Part shown: positions 1 through 6,659 of the stretch, piece by piece
Layout: each line of letters opens with the position of its first letter
Numbering within the stretch: position 1 is the stretch's first letter
DNA from: an uncultured Gammaproteobacteria bacterium
GTDB taxonomy: Bacteria > Pseudomonadota > Gammaproteobacteria > GCA-002705445 > GCA-002716945
Assembly: GCA_913041865.1 (NCBI GenBank)
Contig: CAJWIW010000037.1
Coordinates: 1 to 9,469 of the forward strand
DNA: 9,469 bases
Reading direction: 5' to 3'
Made by a program: the position numbers and the translations under genes
The notes under the pieces: generated by a model
Seen by the model: only the letters and a program-made list of their open reading frames with translations
What the model was told of the DNA's origin: nothing
Database searches by the model: none

Positions 1-116
1 AAGGTTTGAGTTATGAGGAAATATCTCATAAAATAGATATTCCTATAGGTACTGTCAGATCTAGGTTACATAGGGCAAGAGATTTGATGGTAAAGGTAAT
101 TAAAGAGAACACTTGA
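1..116 (+). CDS. rpoE: RpoE/AlgU-type ECF sigma factor, C-terminal end (5' truncated by window)
   Basis: This is the 3' end of a gene that starts before the window; the reading frame begins at base 3 and gives 37 residues before a TGA stop at 114-116. The peptide opens GLSYEEISHKI, continues with IGTVRSRLHRAR, and fits the helix-turn-helix of sigma-70 region 4 (E. coli RpoE and Pseudomonas AlgU have a very similar GTVRSRIxRAR recognition helix). This region contacts the -35 element of target promoters. The following genes (a small single-pass membrane protein, then a DegP/MucD protease) match the rpoE/algU locus, which supports an envelope-stress ECF sigma factor over another ECF type. The stop overlaps the TTG start of the next gene. 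Region 2 and the promoter lie outside the window, so autoregulation cannot be assessed. Confidence 0.88.
   Translation, partial: GLSYEEISHKIDIPIGTVRSRLHRARDLMVKVIKENT
113..116 (+). promoter_or_regulatory. TTGA stop/start junction, sigma factor to anti-sigma gene
   Basis: The TGA stop of the sigma gene (114-116) overlaps a TTG codon (113-115) that opens the next frame. Upstream there is only a weak purine stretch (AAAGAGAA). Such overlaps usually mean translational coupling by re-initiation, which would keep sigma and inhibitor near a fixed ratio. The competing start, ATG at 125, lies 9 nt downstream of the stop. I infer the TTG from the overlap geometry, and the same geometry recurs at the era/recO junction. 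Confidence 0.45.
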
Positions 117-469
117 GTGATTATATGGATAATTTAAAAGATATCGAGGTTAAAGCTATTTATCGGTCATTAATTCGTAATGACTATCCCTCAAAGTTGA
201 GAAAATCTTTTGTAGAAAAAGTAATGAATAAAATTAAGTCCTCAGAAGAAAATCATTACTCTCATGGAAATATTTTATTGCGATATGCTAGTGTTTTTGT
301 TTTTGCTGTTTTGACACTTTATGTTTTGAATTATCAAAATAATGATATTGAATACTCTAAAACCAATATTGAAATTACATCACCCAAAATAGAGAACGTA
401 GTTAATCAAACTGACTCATGCGAGAACAACAAAGACTCACACAATAAAGAAGAGAAAGCCTGCAAGTAA
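113..469 (+). CDS. Putative membrane anti-sigma factor (RseA/MucA-like position), single-pass
   Basis: A 118-residue protein between the sigma factor end and the MucD-type protease, the place of rseA/mucA. It has a charged cytoplasmic part (residues 1-57), one hydrophobic helix (about 58-74) and a 44-residue hydrophilic tail predicted to be periplasmic. A segment near residues 26-46 (PSKLRKSFVEKVMNKIKSSEE) vaguely resembles the end of the RseA/MucA N-terminal domain. The usual ALMDGE-like opening of that domain is not visible, and the cytoplasmic part is shorter than in RseA (about 100 residues). The tail has two cysteines, C103 and C117. The start is TTG at 113, sharing TTGA with the upstream stop; an in-frame ATG at 125 would give a protein four residues shorter. 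Inferred role: holding the RpoE-type sigma at the membrane until stress proteolysis. The call rests mainly on position and topology, since sequence similarity is weak. Confidence 0.62.
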   Translation: MSDYMDNLKDIEVKAIYRSLIRNDYPSKLRKSFVEKVMNKIKSSEENHYSHGNILLRYASVFVFAVLTLYVLNYQNNDIEYSKTNIEITSPKIENVVNQTDSCENNKDSHNKEEKACK

Positions 470-470
470 T

Positions 471-1856
471 ATGCTCTATCTTAAACATCTTAAAATTTTA
501 TCTGTATTTATTTTTTGTTCTTTGGCTAATGCCAGCACGCTTCCTGATTTCACAAATATAGTAGATAAGAATATAGATGCAGTGGTAATTGTAAATGCTG
601 TCAGGTCTACAAATACGAATTCTAGTACAAATGTGCCTAATATACCCGATGAACTCAAACCATTTTTTGAGAGATTTTTTGAGAACAATCCAAATCCTAA
701 TAATCAATTTAGACAGACTCCGAGCTTTGGATCAGGTTTTATTCTATCAACTGATGGATATGTGATGACAAATAATCATGTTATTGAAAATTCTTCAGAG
801 ATAACTGTTACATTAAATGATGGTAGTGTTATGCCTGCAAAACTGATTGGGACTGACGAACGTAGTGATTTGGCGCTTCTCAAGGTTAGCGCTGATGATT
901 TGCCTACAGTCAAGATTGGTGACTCTAGACAGCTAAAAATTGGCGAGTGGGTTCTTGCGATAGGATCTCCATTTGGGTTTGATCACACTGTCACTGCTGG
1001 AATTGTCAGTGGGAAGAAAAGAAATTTACCGAATGAGAGTTATGTGCCATATATACAAACAGACGTGGCAATTAATCCAGGAAATTCAGGTGGCCCATTA
1101 TTCAATCTCGATGGAGAAGTGGTTGGTGTAAACGCCCAAATATATACAAGGTCAGGAGGATTTATGGGTGTATCATTTGCAATCCCAGCAGAAACTTTAA
1201 GTAGTGTTTATGATCAACTTAGAGAAACTGGAAAAGTGAAGAGGGGGTGGTTAGGTGTCTATATCCAACAAATGGATAAAGATTTGGCAGAGAGCTTTGG
1301 ACTCGAAAAACCACAAGGAGCAGTGGTGGCCCGAATCTTATCAAATAGTCCAGCTGAGAAAGCAGGAATAGAGCAAGGTGATGTAATACTTAAATTTGAT
1401 AATAAAACTGTTAAAAAATCTAAAGACCTTCCGCTACTTGTTGGAACTTCTGTAGTAAATTCTGTTATTAAAGTTGAAATTTTGCGAGGTAAGAGAAACA
1501 TATCTAAGTATGTTAAAATAGAGGAGCTTCCTGAAGATGATAAAATTGCAACTTTAACCCAGAAGACCGTAGAACAAGTAACAGTATCTGGAATAACAGT
1601 TGTTGATATTGATGAAAATACTAAAAAAAATCTAAATATATTTGGAGGTGTTAGAGTAGAGAAAATATCAAGTGAACAGTCATCTAATTCCAAAATAATG
1701 ATAGATGATGTAATTACACAAATTAATAGTAAACCTGTTTATAGTAAAAATGATTTTAAGAAACTAGTATCACAATTAGCAGACAAGAGTCTAGCGAATG
1801 TACTTGTTTATAGAAATAATACTCCTTTATTTATCGCTCTAAAGATTTCTAAATGA
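471..1856 (+). CDS. mucD: Periplasmic serine endoprotease/chaperone, DegP/DegQ/MucD type
   Basis: A 461-residue HtrA-family protease, close to the usual 450-475. Residues 1-21 form a signal peptide (charged start, hydrophobic core, likely cut after ANA before S22), so it should act in the periplasm. The trypsin-like domain spans about 30-250 with the triad H103 (TNNHVIE), D133 (RSDLALLKV) and S206 (NPGNSGGPL). The first PDZ domain runs about 258-350 and opens with RGWLGV; a second, more divergent PDZ covers about 372-460. Two PDZ domains and no N-terminal membrane anchor separate it from DegS. The family degrades or refolds misfolded envelope proteins; next to algU, MucD also dampens the sigma response. 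The gene starts 1 nt after the anti-sigma stop, so co-transcription is very likely. No mucB/rseB gene lies between them. Calling it mucD rather than degP or degQ rests on gene context. Confidence 0.93.
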   Translation: MLYLKHLKILSVFIFCSLANASTLPDFTNIVDKNIDAVVIVNAVRSTNTNSSTNVPNIPDELKPFFERFFENNPNPNNQFRQTPSFGSGFILSTDGYVMTNNHVIENSSEITVTLNDGSVMPAKLIGTDERSDLALLKVSADDLPTVKIGDSRQLKIGEWVLAIGSPFGFDHTVTAGIVSGKKRNLPNESYVPYIQTDVAINPGNSGGPLFNLDGEVVGVNAQIYTRSGGFMGVSFAIPAETLSSVYDQLRETGKVKRGWLGVYIQQMDKDLAESFGLEKPQGAVVARILSNSPAEKAGIEQGDVILKFDNKTVKKSKDLPLLVGTSVVNSVIKVEILRGKRNISKYVKIEELPEDDKIATLTQKTVEQVTVSGITVVDIDENTKKNLNIFGGVRVEKISSEQSSNSKIMIDDVITQINSKPVYSKNDFKKLVSQLADKSLANVLVYRNNTPLFIALKISK

Positions 1857-1893
1857 TTTGATGTTTCTATGTGCATCAGTATCATATAGATAG

Positions 1894-3681
1894 ATGCAAA
1901 ATATAAGAAACATTTCCATTATAGCTCACATTGATCACGGAAAATCAACATTAGCAGATAGATTAATAGAGAACCATGGTCTTGCAGCTAACAGAAAAAT
2001 GAAAGATCAAATCTTAGACTCTATGGAACTAGAGAGAGAGCGTGGAATTACTATAAAAGCTCAGACAGTAGCACTTGAATACGCAAGAGATAATAAGAAA
2101 TATAAGATTAATCTCATTGATACACCTGGGCATGTTGATTTTTCATATGAAGTGTCTAGATCTCTGTCAGCATGTGAGGGCGTCATTCTAGTTGTGGATG
2201 CAACTCAAGGGCTAGAAGCACAAAGTATTGCACATACATCATTAGCACAAAAACTTGGGTTAGTAATTATACCTGTTGTCAATAAAATTGACTTACCATC
2301 TGCTGATACCGAGAGTGTTAAGGATGACCTATCAAACCTTCTAAAAATTGACAAGGAATCCATTCTTGAGGTCAGCTCTAAGACGGGTGTTGGAGTGGGC
2401 AGCATTTTACCATCAGTAATTAACTCAGTTCCGGAGCCATTATCTGATAGTCAAAAACCTTTAAGAGCTTATGTTGTTGATTCCTGGTTTGATAACTATC
2501 TTGGTATTGTAGTTCTAATCAAAATTATTGATGGTAAATTAAAACTAAAAGATAAAATAAAAATTTTATCCAACAAAAAAGAATTCATTATTGATAAATT
2601 AGGCTTTTTTACCCCTAATATTTCATATTTAGATGAGTTGTCAGCTGGTGATGTAGGATTTATAACTGCCTCTATTAAGACACTAGATGCGGCTCCTATA
2701 GGAGATACGATCTCAGATCCAAAAAATAATGATATTCAACCTCTTCCTGGTTTTCAAGAAATTCAACCAAGAGTATTTTCAGGATTTTATCCGATAGATT
2801 CAAAAAACTATCAAGATTCAAAGAAAGCTCTGGATAAATTATCATTGAACGATAATTCATTCACGTACGAGCCAGAGAATTCTCTATCACTTGGTCATGG
2901 ATTTAGATGCGGATTCTTAGGACTTTTACATATGGAAATTATACGTGAAAGACTTAACAGAGAGTATCAGTTAGATTTTCTAATGACAGTACCATCTGTA
3001 ACTTATAAGATAATTACTAAAAACAACGAGACTCTTCATATAAAAAATCCAAAAGATATGCCTCCGATGAATGAGATAAAAGCATTCTTAGAGCCTATCG
3101 CTTTGATCAAAATTTTAACTCCTCCACAACACCTTGGTTCTATAATTGAACTATGTACAAAGAAAAGAGGAAATCAGGAAGATTTAATATATTTATCTAA
3201 CTCAGTTGAGATAACTTTCAGAATACCATTGTCAGAGATTATATATGATTTTTTTGATCAACTAAAATCACTATCTAAAGGCTATGCATCTTATGATTAT
3301 CAAGTTGAAGATTATCAGGAAAGTAAAATGATAAAATTAGATATAAACGTAAATAAAAAACGTGTAGATGCATTATCGCAGATTATGCATGACGATAATT
3401 CATATCGCAAAGCAAGAGAAATGATTGAAAATTTAAAAGATCTCATACCAAGACAGATGTTTGAAATATCTATACAAGCATGTATTGGATCAAAAATAAT
3501 TGCATCTACATCTATAAGAGGATTCAGAAAAGATGTTACCGCAAAACTATATGGTGGTGATGTTACACGTAAAATGAAACTACTCAAAAAACAAAAAGAG
3601 GGTAAAAAGAAAATGAAAAAAATTGGGAATGTAGAAATCCCTAAAGAAGCTTTCTATCAATTCATGACTCCTAAAAAATAA
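1894..3681 (+). CDS. lepA: Elongation factor 4 (LepA), ribosome-associated GTPase
   Basis: A 595-residue protein (E. coli LepA is 599) of the EF-G-like translational GTPase family, associated with the ribosome and implicated in back-translocation and in 30S subunit biogenesis. GTPase motifs are intact: G1 AHIDHGKST (11-19), the switch I region with RERGITIKAQ (about 48-57), G3 DTPGH (76-80) including the catalytic histidine, G4 NKID (130-133) and G5 SSKTG (161-165). Other family hallmarks are SWFDNYLG near 197, GFRCGFLGLLHMEI near 336, and the LepA-specific C-terminal domain ending in QKEGKKKMKKIGNVEIP. The closeness to E. coli LepA along the whole length leaves little doubt. It follows mucD after 37 nt, the largest gap in the plus-strand gene string. 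The ATG at 1894 lacks a clear Shine-Dalgarno sequence but fits the conserved N-terminus (MxNIRNxSIIAH). Confidence 0.98.
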   Translation: MQNIRNISIIAHIDHGKSTLADRLIENHGLAANRKMKDQILDSMELERERGITIKAQTVALEYARDNKKYKINLIDTPGHVDFSYEVSRSLSACEGVILVVDATQGLEAQSIAHTSLAQKLGLVIIPVVNKIDLPSADTESVKDDLSNLLKIDKESILEVSSKTGVGVGSILPSVINSVPEPLSDSQKPLRAYVVDSWFDNYLGIVVLIKIIDGKLKLKDKIKILSNKKEFIIDKLGFFTPNISYLDELSAGDVGFITASIKTLDAAPIGDTISDPKNNDIQPLPGFQEIQPRVFSGFYPIDSKNYQDSKKALDKLSLNDNSFTYEPENSLSLGHGFRCGFLGLLHMEIIRERLNREYQLDFLMTVPSVTYKIITKNNETLHIKNPKDMPPMNEIKAFLEPIALIKILTPPQHLGSIIELCTKKRGNQEDLIYLSNSVEITFRIPLSEIIYDFFDQLKSLSKGYASYDYQVEDYQESKMIKLDINVNKKRVDALSQIMHDDNSYRKAREMIENLKDLIPRQMFEISIQACIGSKIIASTSIRGFRKDVTAKLYGGDVTRKMKLLKKQKEGKKKMKKIGNVEIPKEAFYQFMTPKK

Positions 3682-3682
3682 T

Positions 3683-4423
3683 ATGGACTTCACGGCACTT
3701 CTACTCTTGCTTACGCTAATTTGTGGCGCTTCATTCATCGCATATAAATTATATAACTTTAATCAAAAAATATCATATTTGATCGAGTTCTTAGCGTCTC
3801 TCTTCCCTATATTATTCATAGTTCTTTTTATAAGATCATTTGTTGTCGAGCCTTTTAGGATTCCGTCAGGTTCGATGATACCTACACTACTTGTAGGTGA
3901 CTTCATTCTAGTCAATAAGTATAAATACGGTCTACGAGTACCACTTACTAATAAATTAATTTATGAGAATAACTATCCTAATAGAGGAGATGTAATTGTT
4001 TTTCAGTTTCCAGAGAATACTAAAATAAATTATATTAAGAGAGTTGTTGGCATACCGGGTGATAAGATTGAGTATATAAATAAAAAACTTTTTATAAATG
4101 ATAAACCTCTGCCATTGAAGAAAATAGTAGATAAAAAAATCAACAGCGATATCACATCAAGTGGTACTATTTTCATGGAGAATAATACCAATAGAGAGTA
4201 TCTAATTTTAAATAATTCTGATCGAGGAATTAGTTTTGAGTTCGAAGTACCCAAAGATAGTTATTTTGTCCTGGGTGATAACAGAGACAATAGTAATGAT
4301 AGTCGTTACTGGGGTACAGTGCACAAAGATAACCTGATAGGTGAGGCTTTCATGATTTGGATGTATTGGAATCCTAAATCAGAAGTTGCGATATTTGACC
4401 GCGTGGGCAAAGAGATTGAATGA
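3683..4423 (+). CDS. lepB: Signal peptidase I (leader peptidase)
   Basis: A 246-residue inner-membrane serine/lysine protease that removes signal peptides from proteins exported by Sec or Tat. Two membrane helices are visible (about 2-21 and 38-52), the Gram-negative arrangement, followed by the periplasmic catalytic domain. Box B carries the nucleophile S64 in PSGSMIPTL; the general base is K119 in YIKRVVGIPGD; box E is LGDNRDNSNDSRYWG (197-211). The protein is shorter than E. coli LepB (324), mainly because the beta-rich insertions are small, but all catalytic boxes are present. The ATG comes 1 nt after the lepA stop, and the last codons overlap rnc by 4 nt (ATGA), so expression is probably coupled on both sides. 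lepA–lepB–rnc–era is a classic gammaproteobacterial order. Confidence 0.97.
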   Translation: MDFTALLLLLTLICGASFIAYKLYNFNQKISYLIEFLASLFPILFIVLFIRSFVVEPFRIPSGSMIPTLLVGDFILVNKYKYGLRVPLTNKLIYENNYPNRGDVIVFQFPENTKINYIKRVVGIPGDKIEYINKKLFINDKPLPLKKIVDKKINSDITSSGTIFMENNTNREYLILNNSDRGISFEFEVPKDSYFVLGDNRDNSNDSRYWGTVHKDNLIGEAFMIWMYWNPKSEVAIFDRVGKEIE

Positions 4424-5148
4424 GCAGTGTAACGAAAGATGAAATAAGCAAGCTATACTTATTTATTGAGAAAACTATAAAATATAATTTCGTTAATAAA
4501 ACATTATTATCTCAAGCATTCACACATAAAAGTAAGAGTGAGATAAATTATGAGAGACTTGAGCTTCTTGGTGACTCAATAATAAGATTAGTAATCACAC
4601 ACTACCTTTACACCCAATATGAGAAAGCAAGCGAGGGGAGTTTATCAAGAGAAATACAAAGAATCATTAGTAAAGATATTTTAGCTGAAATATCATTGAA
4701 ACTTGGTTTGATACATTTTGTAAAAGCAAAAAATATTAGATTAAAAGATGATAATTTGAAGACTAGTATTTCAACCGACCTTTTTGAGTCAATGATCGGA
4801 GCAATTTACATCGACAGTAACTACGAAACGACAAAAAAAATAATAATCAAACTTTTATATGATTATTTAAAATTTAAGGATCATATTGGTGAGAAAGATC
4901 CAAAAACTTTATTACAAGAATTTTGTCAAGCCAGGAAAATTAATCTACCGATTTATAAGACAGTAAAGCTTAATAAAATTGATCATGATCCACGATTTTT
5001 AGTATCATGTGAATTGACTACATATGATATTAAGGCAGAATCTAGTTGTAAAAATGTTCAAGTTGGGCAAAAAAATACTTCAAGAGTAATATTAGAAAAA
5101 TTGAAGAAGAATGAAAAGGATAAAAATAGTAATAACCGGACAGAGTAA
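4420..5148 (+). CDS. rnc: Ribonuclease III
   Basis: A 242-residue double-strand-specific endoribonuclease that processes rRNA precursors and some mRNAs (E. coli enzyme 226). The catalytic domain (about 10-155) contains the signature ERLELLGDS (45-53) with E48 and D52, and a second metal-binding part, TDLFESMIGA (119-128), with D120 and E123. A C-terminal dsRNA-binding domain spans about 160-228, opening with DPKTLLQEFCQ. Its last helix (about 212-228) lacks the usual KKxAK-like run with alanines, so RNA binding may differ; the rest of the fold seems kept. The start overlaps the lepB stop (ATGA). The final 13 codons overlap the start of era in another frame, so the two genes share 38 nt. The low-complexity tail KNEKDKNSNNRTE is likely a disordered extension dictated partly by this overlap. 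Confidence 0.96.
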   Translation: MSSVTKDEISKLYLFIEKTIKYNFVNKTLLSQAFTHKSKSEINYERLELLGDSIIRLVITHYLYTQYEKASEGSLSREIQRIISKDILAEISLKLGLIHFVKAKNIRLKDDNLKTSISTDLFESMIGAIYIDSNYETTKKIIIKLLYDYLKFKDHIGEKDPKTLLQEFCQARKINLPIYKTVKLNKIDHDPRFLVSCELTTYDIKAESSCKNVQVGQKNTSRVILEKLKKNEKDKNSNNRTE

Positions 5149-5986
5149 TGTAGGTAAATCATCCTTGATGAATTATCTTTGTAATTCTTATGTTAGCAGT
5201 GTAAGCAAAAAACCTCAGACAACTCGTGTAAATATACATAAATCAATTGTATATGATAACGTGGATTTATCTATATATGACACTCCTGGTGTTTCAGTTT
5301 CTGATAGGAGTTTACTCTCAGTTTTAATGCAGAAATCTTTCTTACATCCGCTTGATAAAGTGGATGTTTTAATGATTATGCTCGGTGGTAGCAACAAAAT
5401 GTCAGAAATGGATAAATCCATCATTGAATCCGCAGAAATGATGAAGAGGAAAATTATAATTGTACTAAATAAAACTGACTTACTGGTTGATAAAGACCTT
5501 ATTAAAATCATAAACGAACTTAAAAAGTTTTACAGTCATCCAATTTTCTCTATTTCCATTAAAACCGAGAATGGTCTCGCTGAACTAGTTGATTACATAA
5601 AAACTCTAGCTCAGGAGTCGCATGATAAAACCAACATAAGTAAAAATTCTGACATTGACAAGATTTTTGTACAAGAAATTATTAGAGGTAGCATTAATGA
5701 TTTAACATATGGTGAAGTTCCATATGATTGTGCAGTACTCACAGACAGAGTGATTATGAAAAAAAATCTTATTAAAATATACAGTACTATCTACGTAGAA
5801 AAAGCTAATCAAAAAAAAATTGTGATAGGCGAATCAGGCACTCACATTAAACAGATAGGTACAATTGCTAGGTGTCAGTTAGAAAATATTTTCTCTAAAA
5901 AAATTTATTTAGACCTTACAGTTAAAATTAAAAAGAACTGGAAGAATGATTATAATTTCTTAAAAACTTTGGGTTACATTAGTTGA
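5111..5986 (+). CDS. era: GTPase Era, 16S rRNA-binding 30S assembly factor
   Basis: A 291-residue Era-family GTPase (E. coli 301) that binds the 3' end of 16S rRNA during small-subunit maturation. The GTPase domain has G1 GQSNVGKSS (10-18, usually GRPNVGKST), the G2 region KPQTTR (34-39), G3 DTPG (57-60), G4 NKTD (120-123) and a G5 region SIKTENG (149-155) where the usual SA is SI. The C-terminal KH domain shows EVPYDCAV (202-209), the GxxG loop GESG (240-243) and the family end KKIYLDLTVKIKKNW. The ATG at 5111 is the only workable start: an in-frame TGA lies at 5102-5104 and the P-loop begins ten residues in. A purine stretch GAAGAAGA sits directly before it, inside rnc. The stop overlaps the recO start (TTGA). 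A run of nine A (5811-5819) lies just before the KH loop codons. Confidence 0.97.
   Translation: MKRIKIVITGQSNVGKSSLMNYLCNSYVSSVSKKPQTTRVNIHKSIVYDNVDLSIYDTPGVSVSDRSLLSVLMQKSFLHPLDKVDVLMIMLGGSNKMSEMDKSIIESAEMMKRKIIIVLNKTDLLVDKDLIKIINELKKFYSHPIFSISIKTENGLAELVDYIKTLAQESHDKTNISKNSDIDKIFVQEIIRGSINDLTYGEVPYDCAVLTDRVIMKKNLIKIYSTIYVEKANQKKIVIGESGTHIKQIGTIARCQLENIFSKKIYLDLTVKIKKNWKNDYNFLKTLGYIS
5983..5986 (+). promoter_or_regulatory. TTGA stop/start junction, era to recO, fixing a TTG start
   Basis: The era stop TGA (5984-5986) overlaps the TTG that opens recO. Conserved RecO sequence begins about eight codons later and no ATG or GTG start fits, so the TTG start is well supported. The upstream bases (GGGTTACATTAG) show no good Shine-Dalgarno core, suggesting that terminating ribosomes re-initiate here. 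Confidence 0.6.
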
Positions 5987-6657
5987 ACAATTCTTCAGAT
6001 AATGCGTTCATAATTCATTCAAGATCGTATGGAGAAACTAGTGTTATATTAGATCTTTTAACTGAGAAAAATGGGATGATATCTGTAATTTTGAAAGGAG
6101 CTAAGAGACGAAAAGATGTCTCACAACTTCAGCCATCAAGAGAATTCTTAATTAACATCTCCAAAGCAAGTTTACCTCTATTGATTAAATATGAGTTAAT
6201 TAAATCATATGCAGTTAAAAAGGATTATATTCTACTAATTATATACTTTAATGAACTCATTTATAGGTTAGTCCCAAAAAATCAACCACAAAAAACATTG
6301 TATAATTTTTATCGAAATTATATGTCCTATATGAGCACTACCGATGATCATCAAGATAGTGTCATGCTTGGTTTTGAGCTTCTCCTCTTAAAGAACATAG
6401 GTTATGCAGTAAACTCAGAAATTTCAATTGATTTAATTAATCAAGGTGATTACTTTTACTATGATAAGCTAAGAGGTTTTAAAAAAATAAGTGATTATTA
6501 TCAAGGCTACAAAATTTCAGGTAGAGACCTAAGCCTTCTGATTAAATTTGATATAAACTCAATTGAAGATAAACGAACACTTCGTATGATTATGAAAAAT
6601 ATTATAGTTGATATCGTGAATCCAAAAACAATTAAAAGTTTTGACATTATAAAATAA
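5983..6657 (+). CDS. recO: DNA repair protein RecO
   Basis: A 224-residue protein resembling gammaproteobacterial RecO (E. coli 242). The N-terminal OB-fold (about 5-75) has AFIIHSRSYGETSVILDLLTEKNG followed by ILKGAKR; E. coli RecO reads AFVLHSRPWSETS and VAKGAR at the same places. The helical part contains YFNELIYRLVP (88-98) and FELLLLKNIGY (131-141), matching INELLSRVL and FELALLGHLGY. RecO works with RecR to load RecA on SSB-coated single-stranded DNA in gap repair. The start must be TTG at 5983, since the first in-frame ATG (codon 32) would remove half of the OB-fold. The TTG shares bases with the era stop. No pdxJ or acpS follows on this strand, unlike E. coli and Pseudomonas; the next gene is convergent. 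No zinc-binding cysteine cluster is seen, as in other gammaproteobacterial RecO. Confidence 0.93.
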   Translation: MNNSSDNAFIIHSRSYGETSVILDLLTEKNGMISVILKGAKRRKDVSQLQPSREFLINISKASLPLLIKYELIKSYAVKKDYILLIIYFNELIYRLVPKNQPQKTLYNFYRNYMSYMSTTDDHQDSVMLGFELLLLKNIGYAVNSEISIDLINQGDYFYYDKLRGFKKISDYYQGYKISGRDLSLLIKFDINSIEDKRTLRMIMKNIIVDIVNPKTIKSFDIIK

Positions 6658-6659
6658 TA

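Noticed and set aside
1259..1693. 144-codon open frame on the minus strand inside the mucD gene
   Set aside because: It lies fully opposite the PDZ-coding part of a well-supported gene, has no family resemblance, and its serine/threonine-rich sequence is typical of an antisense shadow.
1857..1893. Possible regulatory RNA or promoter in the mucD–lepA gap
   Set aside because: In 37 nt I found no -10/-35 pair or stable hairpin; the GATG/CATC partial repeat is too short to support a structure.
3315..3587. 90-codon minus-strand open frame opposite lepA
   Set aside because: Opposite highly conserved LepA C-terminal codons, with no start signal or recognisable domain.
6646..6658. ATTAT-AAA-ATAAT inverted repeat at the end of recO as a bidirectional terminator
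   Set aside because: The stem is five A/T pairs only, without G/C and with no convincing T-tract, so it is too weak for intrinsic termination and expected by chance in this composition.
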